From: an uncultured Garciella sp.
GTDB taxonomy: Bacteria; Bacillota; Clostridia; Eubacteriales; Garciellaceae
DNA: 17,401 nucleotides
NCBI GenBank assembly: GCA_900555725.1
Contig: USMD01000034.1
Location: 1 to 17,401 of the forward strand
Direction: 5' to 3'
Each line of letters begins with the position of its first letter. Position 1 is the first letter of the stretch. The notes under the pieces are model-generated. The model had not been told where the DNA came from. It saw only the letters and a program-made list of their open reading frames with translations, and searched no databases. The position numbers and the translations under genes are program-made. Below, piece after piece: positions 6,883 to 13,678 of the stretch.

Positions 6883-7767
6883 ATGGTAAATGTGGTGCTA
6901 GGTGTTCTAGGCCTTTTTATCGCAGTCTTTGCTGTTGTATTTGGTAAGGATGTTGCGGTAAACAAGGATAAGCTAGAAGCCCAAACAAGCTTGGCAAAGA
7001 CAAGTATTATCGGACTTATCGTAAACTTTTTCGATACCTTGGGTATTGGAAGTTTTGCTACAACCACTGCTCTACTAAGAGCATTTAAACAGGTGAAGGA
7101 TAGAGTTATCCCAGGGACATTAAACGTATCCTGTACTATTCCCGTTGTATTGGAAGCCTTCTTATTTATCTCCTCTGTAGAAGTGGAAATTGTTACATTA
7201 GTTTCCATGCTGGCGTCTGCAGTAGTGGGAGCGGTAATCGGGGCAGGCATTGTTTCCAAATTACCAGAGAAAACTATTCAAATTATCATGGGTATTGCCC
7301 TACTTGCTACAGCATTTTTAATGTTAGCTAGTCAATTGGGCTGGATTGCTGGGTTAGGTACTGGCACAGCCATTGGATTAACCGGTGGGAAGCTAATTAT
7401 TGCTATTGTAGGTAATTTCATCCTAGGAGCTTTAATGACAGCAGGGATTGGGCTGTATGCTCCATGCATGGCTTTGGTATATATGTTGGGAATGTCCCCT
7501 TCAGTAGCCTTCCCCATTATGATGGGTTCCTGTGCTTTTTTAATGCCAGCAGCTTCCATCAAGTTTGTAAAGGAGCAAACTTATAATAAAAAAGCCTCCT
7601 TGGGCATTACTATTGGTGGCATTATAGGGGTGTTAATTGCAGTTTACTTGGTTACTTCCTTACCATTGAATATATTAACTTGGTTAGTTATTGCTGTAGT
7701 GACCTACACTGCCATAACTCTTTTAAGAGCAGCTTTTAAGGCAGCGGGTAATATAGCTGCTGAGTAG
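6883..7767 (+). CDS. TauE/SafE-type (TSUP) membrane permease
   Basis: This is a polytopic membrane protein of 294 residues with about eight hydrophobic segments, laid out as two halves around a loop near residues 120-150. Glycine-rich helices and the P-C-M-A-L-V-Y-M-L-G-M / A-F-P-I-M-M-G-S-C-A-F-L-M-P region resemble the TSUP (TauE/SafE, anion permease) family. I start it at ATG 6883, behind GAGGAGG at 6867-6873; the in-frame ATG at 6865 overlaps that site. It is last in the operon before the terminator. TSUP members move sulfite, sulfoacetate and other organic anions. Here the substrate is unknown. Proline uptake, 5-aminovalerate export or transport of a sulfur or selenium oxyanion are guesses from context. 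Confidence 0.8.
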   Translation: MVNVVLGVLGLFIAVFAVVFGKDVAVNKDKLEAQTSLAKTSIIGLIVNFFDTLGIGSFATTTALLRAFKQVKDRVIPGTLNVSCTIPVVLEAFLFISSVEVEIVTLVSMLASAVVGAVIGAGIVSKLPEKTIQIIMGIALLATAFLMLASQLGWIAGLGTGTAIGLTGGKLIIAIVGNFILGALMTAGIGLYAPCMALVYMLGMSPSVAFPIMMGSCAFLMPAASIKFVKEQTYNKKASLGITIGGIIGVLIAVYLVTSLPLNILTWLVIAVVTYTAITLLRAAFKAAGNIAAE

Positions 7768-7820
7768 GCGTACAAGATAAAGCTATAGAGATTTTTAGCA
7801 AAGGCTTTCCCCTTTGACTC

Positions 7821-7867
7821 AAAAAGATTCAAGGCAATCACCATCGATGGCTGTCTTGAATCTTTTT
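7821..7867. terminator. Bidirectional intrinsic terminator between the prd and lysine operons
   Basis: AAAAAGATTCAAG (7821-7833) and CTTGAATCTTTTT (7855-7867) form a 13-bp stem with A-runs on one side and T-runs on the other, so it can work on both strands. The loop contains the palindrome CCATCGATGG (7841-7850), which can add a second helix. It separates the convergent permease (plus) and lysC (minus) genes. Confidence 0.85.
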
Positions 7868-7868
7868 G

Positions 7869-9074
7869 TTAAAGATGGAAAGCTTCTGCAATCTTTTGCA
7901 CTGCTCTTTGTTGATCTTTAGGTTTGATTACATAAGATATTTTGATTTCAGAGGTGGTTACCATATGGATAGGTATATTTTCCTCTGCTAATAGCATAAA
8001 CATTTGAGCAGCTACTCCAGATTGGTTTCTCATGCCAATTCCCACTACCGATAGTTTGGTAATTTCCTTATGGACATCTATATGTATTTCTGGATATTGA
8101 TTCATATAAGAGCTAAAAATATCTTTTCCCTCTAATAAATCTTCTTTTGGGAGAGTAAAGGAAATAGAGACTTGACTGTTCTTAGGAGATGTTTGACTAA
8201 TCATATCAATATTAACTGCTTTTTTAGCTAATGCATTAAAAATCGAGGCAATGAGCCCAATATCATGGGGAACATGGTTTAGACTGATCATTGCTTCATC
8301 ATTATTAATTGCCATTCCTGTAATGGCAGGGCCCTCCATCATGTTATCACTCTCCTTAATCATGGTTCCTTTTACGTTGCTCATACTAGAGGCGACATAG
8401 ATAGGAACATTGTATTTTCTTCCTAATTCGATAGCTCTTGCATGCATTACACCAGCACCTAGACTTGCCATTTCTAGCATTTCTTCATAGGAAATGTTAG
8501 TTAGTTTCTTGGCCTTTGGATACAACCGAGGATCTACAGAATAGATACCATCTACATCAGTGAAAATTTCACATTGGGCATTCAAGAATGCAGATAAGGC
8601 TACCGCTGTGGTATCAGAGCCACCCCTGCCTAAAGTTGTAATATCATCATTTTCATTTACCCCTTGAAAGCCGGCTACAATGACAATTTTATCTTGATTT
8701 AGGGCATCTTTAATTCTTGTTCCGTCAATTTCAGAAATTCTAGATTTTGTATGGATCCCAGTGGTTCTTATACCTACCTGAGGACCTGTAAAGGAAATGG
8801 CTTTATGGCCTAATTCATTTAAGGCCATAGAAAGTAAGGCAATGGAAGTTTGTTCTCCTGTAGATAAAAGCATATCTAGTTCCCGTTTAGAAGGACGCTC
8901 ACTTATTTGATGGGCCATATCTAATAGTTGATCTGTGGTTTTTGCCATGGCTGACACCACAACAACCATTTTATTTCCTTCTAATTTTTTTTCAATAATT
9001 CTTTGGGCTATATTTTTTATTTTTTCAATGGTGCCTACTGATGTACCACCATATTTTTGCACAAGTATTGGCAT
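7869..9074 (-). CDS. lysC: Aspartokinase
   Basis: This enzyme phosphorylates L-aspartate with ATP, the first step to lysine, threonine and methionine. The protein has 401 residues: an N-terminal amino-acid kinase domain (1-245) with K-Y-G-G-T-S-V at 7-13, S-T-G-E-Q near 91, G-R-G-G-S-D-T-T near 149 and F-T-D-V-D-G-I-Y near 171, followed by two ACT regulatory domains (about 265-330 and 340-401). Length and layout match the lysine-regulated monofunctional type of Firmicutes. No homoserine dehydrogenase fusion is present. The ribosome site is AAAAAGGGGTG. It is last in the asd-dapA-dapB-dapH-lysC operon, 15 nt after dapH. Control is expected from the lysine riboswitch and by feedback on the ACT domains. 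Confidence 0.96.
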   Translation of the reverse strand: MPILVQKYGGTSVGTIEKIKNIAQRIIEKKLEGNKMVVVVSAMAKTTDQLLDMAHQISERPSKRELDMLLSTGEQTSIALLSMALNELGHKAISFTGPQVGIRTTGIHTKSRISEIDGTRIKDALNQDKIVIVAGFQGVNENDDITTLGRGGSDTTAVALSAFLNAQCEIFTDVDGIYSVDPRLYPKAKKLTNISYEEMLEMASLGAGVMHARAIELGRKYNVPIYVASSMSNVKGTMIKESDNMMEGPAITGMAINNDEAMISLNHVPHDIGLIASIFNALAKKAVNIDMISQTSPKNSQVSISFTLPKEDLLEGKDIFSSYMNQYPEIHIDVHKEITKLSVVGIGMRNQSGVAAQMFMLLAEENIPIHMVTTSEIKISYVIKPKDQQRAVQKIAEAFHL

Positions 9075-9089
9075 AGAAACACCCCTTTT

Positions 9090-9824
9090 TTATCCTCTTA
9101 AATCATCCATTAATTTTGTTTTATCCTCTGTTTTTTCATCCTTGTGCTTAATTACCCTTGCTGGAGAACCGGCTACTACTACAGCTTCTTCTACATCTTC
9201 AGTTACAACAGAACCAGCTGCTATAACGGCATTTTTTCCAATATGTACTCCCTCTAAGATAACTGCGTTTGCTCCAATCATTACATTGTCTTCTATCATT
9301 ACAGGAGAGCTACTAGGGGGTTCTAATACTCCTGCTATTACAGTACCAGCACCTACGTGGACATTCTTACCAATGGTTCCCCTAGCACCTACCACAGCAT
9401 TCATATCCACCATGGTGCCTTCTCCAATGTTTGCCCCAATATTTAGAACTGCACCCATCATAATTACAGCATCTTTTCCTATTTGAACTCCCTCACGAAT
9501 AATGGCACCGGGTTCAATACGTGCCGGTATATTTTTTAAATCTAAAAGGGGAATGGCAGAATTTCTACGATCATTTTCAATACGAACTTTTTGGATTTTT
9601 TCCTTATTAATTTCTAAAAAAGAAAGAATTTCTTCCTTTTCGCCAAATAAAATCCATAGATTATCCTTTCCAAAGCTTTCAATATTTCTAAAATTTGCTC
9701 CCTCTAAATTTCCATCAACATAAACCTTTAAAGGAGTAGATTTTTTTGCTGCTTTTATATATTTTGCAATTTCATAGGGATTTGTTAAATCAAATTGTTT
9801 GCTTAAATCATTTTTGTTTGTCAT
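9090..9824 (-). CDS. dapH: Tetrahydrodipicolinate N-acetyltransferase
   Basis: This enzyme transfers an acetyl group from acetyl-CoA to tetrahydrodipicolinate, placing the organism in the N-acetyl branch of diaminopimelate and lysine synthesis. The protein has 244 residues, typical of DapH. The N-terminal DapH_N domain (about 5-85) is followed by left-handed beta-helix hexapeptide repeats (about 90-210), seen as many I-G/V-G-x-N/G-A-V repeats such as I-G-A-N-I-G-E-G-T and I-G-A-N-A-V-I-L-E-G. The longer succinyl-type DapD architecture is not seen. AAGGAGGATATACCT precedes the ATG, and the gene starts 13 nt after dapB. Hexapeptide proteins vary in substrate, but the DapH N-terminal domain and the operon make this call safe. 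Confidence 0.95.
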   Translation of the reverse strand: MTNKNDLSKQFDLTNPYEIAKYIKAAKKSTPLKVYVDGNLEGANFRNIESFGKDNLWILFGEKEEILSFLEINKEKIQKVRIENDRRNSAIPLLDLKNIPARIEPGAIIREGVQIGKDAVIMMGAVLNIGANIGEGTMVDMNAVVGARGTIGKNVHVGAGTVIAGVLEPPSSSPVMIEDNVMIGANAVILEGVHIGKNAVIAAGSVVTEDVEEAVVVAGSPARVIKHKDEKTEDKTKLMDDLRG

Positions 9825-9837
9825 AGGTATATCCTCC

Positions 9838-10602
9838 TTATTGATGATCTCTTAATAATTTTTTCATATCATAGAAACCATTTTCTTTATAAGCTATATA
9901 TTTTGCTGCTTTTATTGCTCCAGATGCAAATATACTTTTCGATAGGGCAGTATGTTTAATCTCAATGATTTCATCTATGCCAGCATACATTACGGTGTGT
10001 TCTCCTACAATGGTACCTCCACGAATGGCATGGATTCCAACATCCTTTTTTTCCCTTTTTTCTTCTTTGCCATGTCGTCCATAGACAAAATTACTTTGCT
10101 CTTTTTTCGCGTCATTAATTTCCTGAGCTAGCATGAGGGCTGTTCCACTGGGAGCGTCAACCTTTTTATTATGGTGGACTTCAATAATTTCAATATCAAA
10201 ACTATCTCCTAAGACTTTGGTAGTTCTGCGGATTAAATCCATCAGCACATTGACCCCTAAGGACATATTAGCAGAGCGAAAAACAGGAATTTCTTTTGAT
10301 AATTCTTCTAATTGTTCTTCGTTTTTTTCGGTAAGTCCTGTGGTAGCCATAACTAGAGGAAGTTTACGCTGCCTTGCAAAGGTTACAACATCCCTAAAAG
10401 CAGAATAATGGGAAAAGTCAATGATTACATCGGCTTCTTCCTCACATTGTCTAGGGTTTTCGTATACTGGAAAATTATTATTGTGTTTTTGTGGGAACTT
10501 ATCAAAACCAGCGACAATTTTTACAGAATCATCACTTTCTACAAAGTTTTTGATCACTTGTCCCATTGTACCGTTACAACCACTTAATATTATCTTTAGC
10601 AA
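9838..10602 (-). CDS. dapB: 4-hydroxy-tetrahydrodipicolinate reductase
   Basis: This enzyme reduces the DapA product with NAD(P)H to tetrahydrodipicolinate. The protein has 254 residues. The N-terminal nucleotide-binding motif is S-G-C-N-G-T-M-G (about 7-14). The catalytic signature E-V-H-H-N-K-K-V-D-A-P-S-G-T-A lies near 140-154, with the H-H and K expected for this family. The start is TTG (minus strand, 10602-10600), because AGGAGGG lies just upstream and no nearby ATG has one. That ribosome site overlaps a small stem, TCCTA-TTAT-TAGGA, which may reduce initiation. The gene follows dapA after a 96-nt gap with two hairpins. Confidence 0.95.
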   Translation of the reverse strand: MLKIILSGCNGTMGQVIKNFVESDDSVKIVAGFDKFPQKHNNNFPVYENPRQCEEEADVIIDFSHYSAFRDVVTFARQRKLPLVMATTGLTEKNEEQLEELSKEIPVFRSANMSLGVNVLMDLIRRTTKVLGDSFDIEIIEVHHNKKVDAPSGTALMLAQEINDAKKEQSNFVYGRHGKEEKREKKDVGIHAIRGGTIVGEHTVMYAGIDEIIEIKHTALSKSIFASGAIKAAKYIAYKENGFYDMKKLLRDHQ

Positions 10603-10629
10603 AGTATCCCTCCTAATAATAGGACTCTT

Positions 10630-10707
10630 AGTTTAGATGGAGTCTAAGACCCCATCTAAACTTTAGATCATTATCCAAAAGTTTAGTAAAACTTAGACTT
10701 AGGATAA
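10630..10707 (-). other. Two hairpins in the dapA-dapB gap
   Basis: The first hairpin pairs 10630-10640 with 10652-10662 (11 bp, plus-strand AGTTTAGATGG and its complement). The second pairs ATTATCC (10670-10676) with GGATAAT (10701-10707), and an inner AAGTTT/AAACTT stem (10679-10684 with 10689-10694) lies within it. The outer arm reaches into the dapA stop codon. Neither is followed by a T-run on the minus strand, so processing or mRNA stability control between cistrons is more likely than full termination. Confidence 0.6.
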
Positions 10708-11586
10708 TGTGAATCCATAATCCAATAAAGCTTGTTTCAATTTTTCTAGATTTTTTTCTTCCATATTTACTAAGGGAAGACGGAGAGGTCCAGCTTCAAA
10801 TCCCAATAAATTCATTGCTGTTTTTATTACAATGGGATTGGTCTCTATAAAAAGAGCATGATTTAAAGGATTAGTTTTTAATTGAAGTTCTAGACTTTTT
10901 TGTACATCCCCTTTTAGATAACTTATTACTAAGTTATGCACATCCCTAGGAATAATATTAGCAGAGACAGAAATGACTCCCACTCCCCCTAGGGAAAGAA
11001 TAGGAACTACTTGGTCATCATTTCCAGAATAAATAGCAAAATCAGGCCCACATAACATAGCCACATCTGCTATTTGACTAATATTTCCGCTGGCTTCTTT
11101 TACCCCTACTATGTTTTTATGCTTAGAAAGCTCCTTTAAAGTAGTGGGAGCAATATTCATTCCTGTTCTTCCAGGAACATTATAAATGATAATAGGAGTG
11201 GACACAGCATCCGCGATTGCAGAAAAGTGGGTAATAATTCCCCTTTGGGTGGATTTATTATAATAAGGGTTAATTACCAATAAACCATCTACTCCTACAC
11301 TTTCTGCATATCGAGACATTTCGATGGCATGGGCCGTATTATTGCTCCCGGTACCAGCAATTACAGGAATGCGTTTATTAATTCTTTCTACAGCAAATTG
11401 AATGGTTTGTTGTTGTTCCTTCTGGGTCATGGTCGCGGCTTCACCGGTGGTACCACATACAATAATTGCATCAGTGCCCTGCTCTACTTGCCAATCTAAA
11501 AGTCGACCAAATTCTTCAAAATGAATGGTGCCATCTTCATGAAATGGGGTAACTATAGCAACGCCAGAACCTTTAAAAATGGTCAT
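10699..11586 (-). CDS. dapA: 4-hydroxy-tetrahydrodipicolinate synthase
   Basis: This Schiff-base aldolase condenses pyruvate with aspartate-4-semialdehyde, the first committed step to lysine. The protein has 295 residues from the chosen start. A TIM-barrel signature is visible: G-T-T-G-E-A near 44, Y-N-V-P-G-R-T-G near 133-140 (Tyr of the catalytic triad), and V-G-V-K-E-A-S-G with the catalytic lysine near 161. An in-frame ATG nine bases upstream (11595) would sit directly on the GAAAGGA ribosome site, so the second ATG at 11586 (spacing about 8) is preferred. It lies between asd and dapB. Other members of the aldolase family (NanA, hydroxyproline-pathway enzymes) are excluded by the operon. 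Confidence 0.95.
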   Translation of the reverse strand: MTIFKGSGVAIVTPFHEDGTIHFEEFGRLLDWQVEQGTDAIIVCGTTGEAATMTQKEQQQTIQFAVERINKRIPVIAGTGSNNTAHAIEMSRYAESVGVDGLLVINPYYNKSTQRGIITHFSAIADAVSTPIIIYNVPGRTGMNIAPTTLKELSKHKNIVGVKEASGNISQIADVAMLCGPDFAIYSGNDDQVVPILSLGGVGVISVSANIIPRDVHNLVISYLKGDVQKSLELQLKTNPLNHALFIETNPIVIKTAMNLLGFEAGPLRLPLVNMEEKNLEKLKQALLDYGFTLS

Positions 11587-11672
11587 AATATTCATCCTTT
11601 CACTTTTTTATTTATTTTATTCCCCCTAATTTCGTAGGGTTATAGCAAAGAAATATTTATTACACTTTCAGA

Positions 11673-12674
11673 TTACACCAATTGTTTTTGAATTAATAAC
11701 TCAGCAATTTGTACGGTGTTGGTAGCAGCACCCTTTCGAATATTATCAGCTACTACCCATAGGTTGAGACCATTTTTGATACTTTCATCTCGGCGGATTC
11801 TGCCTACAAAGACTTCATCTCTATTTTCAGCAATTCTAGCTAGTGGGTAAACATTATTTTTGGGATCATCCATTACAATAACTCCTGGCATTTCTTCTAA
11901 AGCCTTTTTTACTTCCTCTAATTCAAAGGGTTTTTCAAACTCAAGATTAATACTTTCACTATGACCGTAAAACACAGGAACCCTTACTGTAGTAGCTGTT
12001 ACCTTTAGGGAAGGTTCATGTAAAATTTTTCTGCTTTCATTTACCATTTTCATTTCTTCTTTTGTATAGCCATTTTCTAAAAAGTCATCGATATGGGGAA
12101 GACAATTAAAGGCAATAGGATGTGGATAACAAATAGGATCTTTTCCATTTACGCCTTCTTTTAGATCTCGATAACCCTTTACTCCTGAACCAGAAACAGC
12201 TTGATAGGTAGAATAGATGACTCTTTTTAAGGTATATTTATCATGTAATGCCTTAAGGGGTAGCATAGCTTGGATGGTAGAACAATTAGGATTGGCAATA
12301 ATTCCATTGTGCCATTGTACATCCTGTGGATTTACTTCTGGCACTACTAGAGGCACCTTTTCATCCATTCGAAAGGCAGAGCTATTATCTACAACAATCA
12401 CGCCCTTAGAAGCTGCTATTGGAGAAAACTTTTTACTAATAGAAGCACCAGCAGAAAATAGGGCAATATCAATATTTCGGTCAAAGGAAGATTCCTTTAA
12501 CTCTTCTACAACATATTTTTTACCTTTGTATTCTATCTCCTTGCCAGCGGACTTTGCAGAAGCAAATAAATACAAATGATCTATTGGAAAGTCTCTTCCT
12601 GTTAATACCTCTAACATCTTTTGACCAACCATGCCTGTGGCTCCAACAATAGCAACATTAAATTTTTCTTTCAT
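11673..12674 (-). CDS. asd: Aspartate-semialdehyde dehydrogenase
   Basis: This enzyme reduces aspartyl phosphate with NADPH to aspartate-4-semialdehyde, the branch point to lysine and to homoserine. The protein has 333 residues. The nucleotide-binding G-A-T-G-M-V-G motif lies at 11-17. The catalytic cysteine is in N-P-N-C-S-T-I-Q near 129-136, and the catalytic histidine is probably that of F-Y-G-H-S-E near 240. AAAGGAGGAA lies seven bases before the ATG. It is first in the minus-strand operon, behind a lysine riboswitch. Because its product also feeds methionine synthesis, lysine-controlled transcription here affects the substrate supply of the neighbouring metA. Confidence 0.96.
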   Translation of the reverse strand: MKEKFNVAIVGATGMVGQKMLEVLTGRDFPIDHLYLFASAKSAGKEIEYKGKKYVVEELKESSFDRNIDIALFSAGASISKKFSPIAASKGVIVVDNSSAFRMDEKVPLVVPEVNPQDVQWHNGIIANPNCSTIQAMLPLKALHDKYTLKRVIYSTYQAVSGSGVKGYRDLKEGVNGKDPICYPHPIAFNCLPHIDDFLENGYTKEEMKMVNESRKILHEPSLKVTATTVRVPVFYGHSESINLEFEKPFELEEVKKALEEMPGVIVMDDPKNNVYPLARIAENRDEVFVGRIRRDESIKNGLNLWVVADNIRKGAATNTVQIAELLIQKQLV

Positions 12675-12755
12675 AAAAAATTCCTCCTTTTATTATATAT
12701 CTATTAAATTAAATATTTATACTTTTTTTCCTTTATTTGTGATAGATTTTATATG

Positions 12756-12780
12756 AAAAAAAGCTAGTCAGTCGACTAGC
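12756..12780 (-). terminator. Riboswitch-controlled intrinsic terminator before asd
   Basis: On the minus strand GCTAGTC (12780-12774) and GACTAGC (12769-12763) form a 7-bp stem with loop GACT, followed by seven T (12762-12756). Just upstream, TGTGA...TTATCC (about 12840-12821) can pair with GGATAATTCACA (12792-12781). This alternative helix uses the last bases of the lysine-riboswitch P1 strand and touches the terminator stem, so it is a good antiterminator candidate. Lysine binding should stabilise P1, free the terminator and stop transcription. Confidence 0.8.
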
Positions 12781-12837
12781 TGTGAATTATCCTAAACGAA
12801 AATCTTTCATAAATGAACACAAAGGATAAGTAAAATC

Positions 12838-13010
12838 ACAGATAGCGCACCATCAATATCTTGATGACAGTCTTATTGTTATTTACAATAAGTCCAGAAG
12901 AGCTTTTAAAAGGGAAAAGATCTCCTTCGGCATTTTTTCCTTTTAGTTTTTTTCATCGAGTCCCATTCCCCTTCAAAAACCTACTGATAAAAAATGCGCC
13001 TCTATCTATA
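12838..13010 (-). ncRNA. Lysine riboswitch (L box) upstream of the asd-dap-lysC operon
   Basis: Read on the minus strand, the region shows the conserved L-box blocks in order: AGAGGCGC just after the P1 5' strand, ATCAGTAGG, GCCGAAGGAG in the centre, CTGG then ACTGTCA, and TGGTGCGC before the P1 3' strand. P1 pairs ATAGATAG (13010-13003) with CTATCTGT (12845-12838) over 8 bp including one G-U. The aptamer length of about 173 nt is typical. It starts at the predicted transcription start and is followed by a terminator, so control by transcription attenuation is expected, with lysine turning the operon off. Confidence 0.93.
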
Positions 13011-13015
13011 TTTTT

Positions 13016-13044
13016 ATTATACCTAAAAATCTTAGCTATGTAAA
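13016..13044 (-). promoter_or_regulatory. Sigma-A promoter of the lysine operon
   Basis: On the minus strand the -35 box is TTTACA (13044-13039), the spacer is exactly 17 bases, and the -10 box is a perfect TATAAT (13021-13016). The start expected about seven bases on coincides with the 5' edge of the lysine riboswitch (about 13010). Confidence 0.88.
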
Positions 13045-13074
13045 TTCTTATTTTTATAATTTCATGAGTTCTAT

Positions 13075-13269
13075 CTAAGATTGAAGAAATAAAAGAAATT
13101 CTTCTTCATCACAATCAGCCAATTCACATAATTGTTCTATAATTTGATCTTTTAACTCTTTATAATTATTACTTTGGGTGTGATGACCGGCAATATCCAG
13201 AGCATTAATAATAGTAAACATATCTTTTTTAGAAATTTCTTGAATGCTGATCTTATTAAATTTTTCCAT
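13075..13269 (-). CDS. Small protein of unknown function (64 residues)
   Basis: I do not recognise this gene. It starts at ATG 13269, seven bases after TGGAGG, and encodes an acidic, probably helical cytoplasmic protein with a Q-L-C-E-L-A-D-C-D-E-E-E-F-L-L-F-L-Q-S ending. Two cysteines lie in the acidic C-terminal part. No signal peptide or membrane segment is seen. The same frame runs open further upstream to 13494, but that extension would run antisense through the SAM riboswitch and lacks a ribosome site. A TATAAT (13306-13301) lies 32 bases before the start, without a clear -35 box. It sits between the divergent lysine and methionine units. Confidence 0.65.
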   Translation of the reverse strand: MEKFNKISIQEISKKDMFTIINALDIAGHHTQSNNYKELKDQIIEQLCELADCDEEEFLLFLQS

Positions 13270-13300
13270 AGTGTAACCTCCATTTTTTGACCTTGACTTT

Positions 13301-13306
13301 ATTATA
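13301..13306 (-). promoter_or_regulatory. Possible -10 box of the small minus-strand gene
   Basis: TATAAT on the minus strand lies 32 bases before the ATG of the 64-residue gene. The hexamer 17 bases upstream is TTTATT, a weak -35 match, so the promoter call rests on the -10 box alone. Confidence 0.35.
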
Positions 13307-13394
13307 CCAAGCTTGTCGAATAAAATAAATACTTGTTGTAAATGGGTGAAAAATTTGTAAAATTTTAAAATAGAATAAAAATTCAAAGAATTCA

Positions 13395-13423
13395 TTGACT
13401 TCAAAGCCTTTTTTATGTAAAAT
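13395..13423 (+). promoter_or_regulatory. Sigma-A promoter of metA
   Basis: TTGACT (13395-13400), a 17-base spacer and TAAAAT (13418-13423) form a near-consensus housekeeping promoter. Transcription would start near 13430, about 17 bases ahead of the SAM-I riboswitch. Confidence 0.85.
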
Positions 13424-13446
13424 AGACCTAATTGAATCATAGGATG

Positions 13447-13559
13447 CTTTTCATCTAGAGAGGTTGAGGGACTGGCCCAATGATACCTCAGCAACCATTA
13501 AATGTTTTATATTTAATAAGGTGCTAATTCCAGCAGAATGATTTCTGACAGATGAAAGG
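13447..13559 (+). ncRNA. SAM-I riboswitch (S box) upstream of metA
   Basis: Conserved S-box blocks are all present in order: ATCTAGAG-AGGTTGAGGGA, CTGGCCCAATGA, CAGCAACC, AAGGTGCTAATTCC and AGCAG, ending in GACAGATGAAAGG. P1 pairs CTTTTCATCT (13447-13456) with AGATGAAAGG (13550-13559), with minor mismatch at the outer end. P3 (ATTAAATG / TATTTAAT) is AU-rich. A terminator hairpin follows at 13588. S-adenosylmethionine binding is expected to cause premature termination and lower metA expression. Confidence 0.96.
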
Positions 13560-13587
13560 AGGATTTTTTACATTGATCATGTATAAG

Positions 13588-13618
13588 GCCTTCTCCATTT
13601 GGTGGAGAAGGCTTCGTT
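13588..13618 (+). terminator. Intrinsic terminator of the SAM-I riboswitch
   Basis: GCCTTCTCCA (13588-13597) and TGGAGAAGGC (13603-13612) form a perfect 10-bp GC-containing stem with loop TTTGG. The following tract, TTCGTT, is poor in T, so the U-tail is weak. It lies between the aptamer and metA, where an S-box expression platform is expected. Confidence 0.75.
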
Positions 13619-13678
13619 CATATAAGTTCACTTATGTTAACTAGTACAATAGATTAAGATATATAGGAGGAAAGAGCA

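Noticed and set aside
8935..9486. Long plus-strand ORF opposite lysC and dapH (183 residues)
   Set aside because: It is antisense to two certain genes, very rich in Thr/Ser/Ile/Pro as complement shadows are, and has no ribosome site.
12675..13074. T-box leader ahead of asd
   Set aside because: No T-box (AGGGTGG-type) sequence or specifier loop was found. The conserved blocks match the lysine riboswitch.
13270..13494. N-terminal extension of the small minus-strand gene to 139 residues
   Set aside because: It runs antisense through the metA promoter and SAM riboswitch and lacks a ribosome site. The ATG at 13269 has GGAGG at good spacing.
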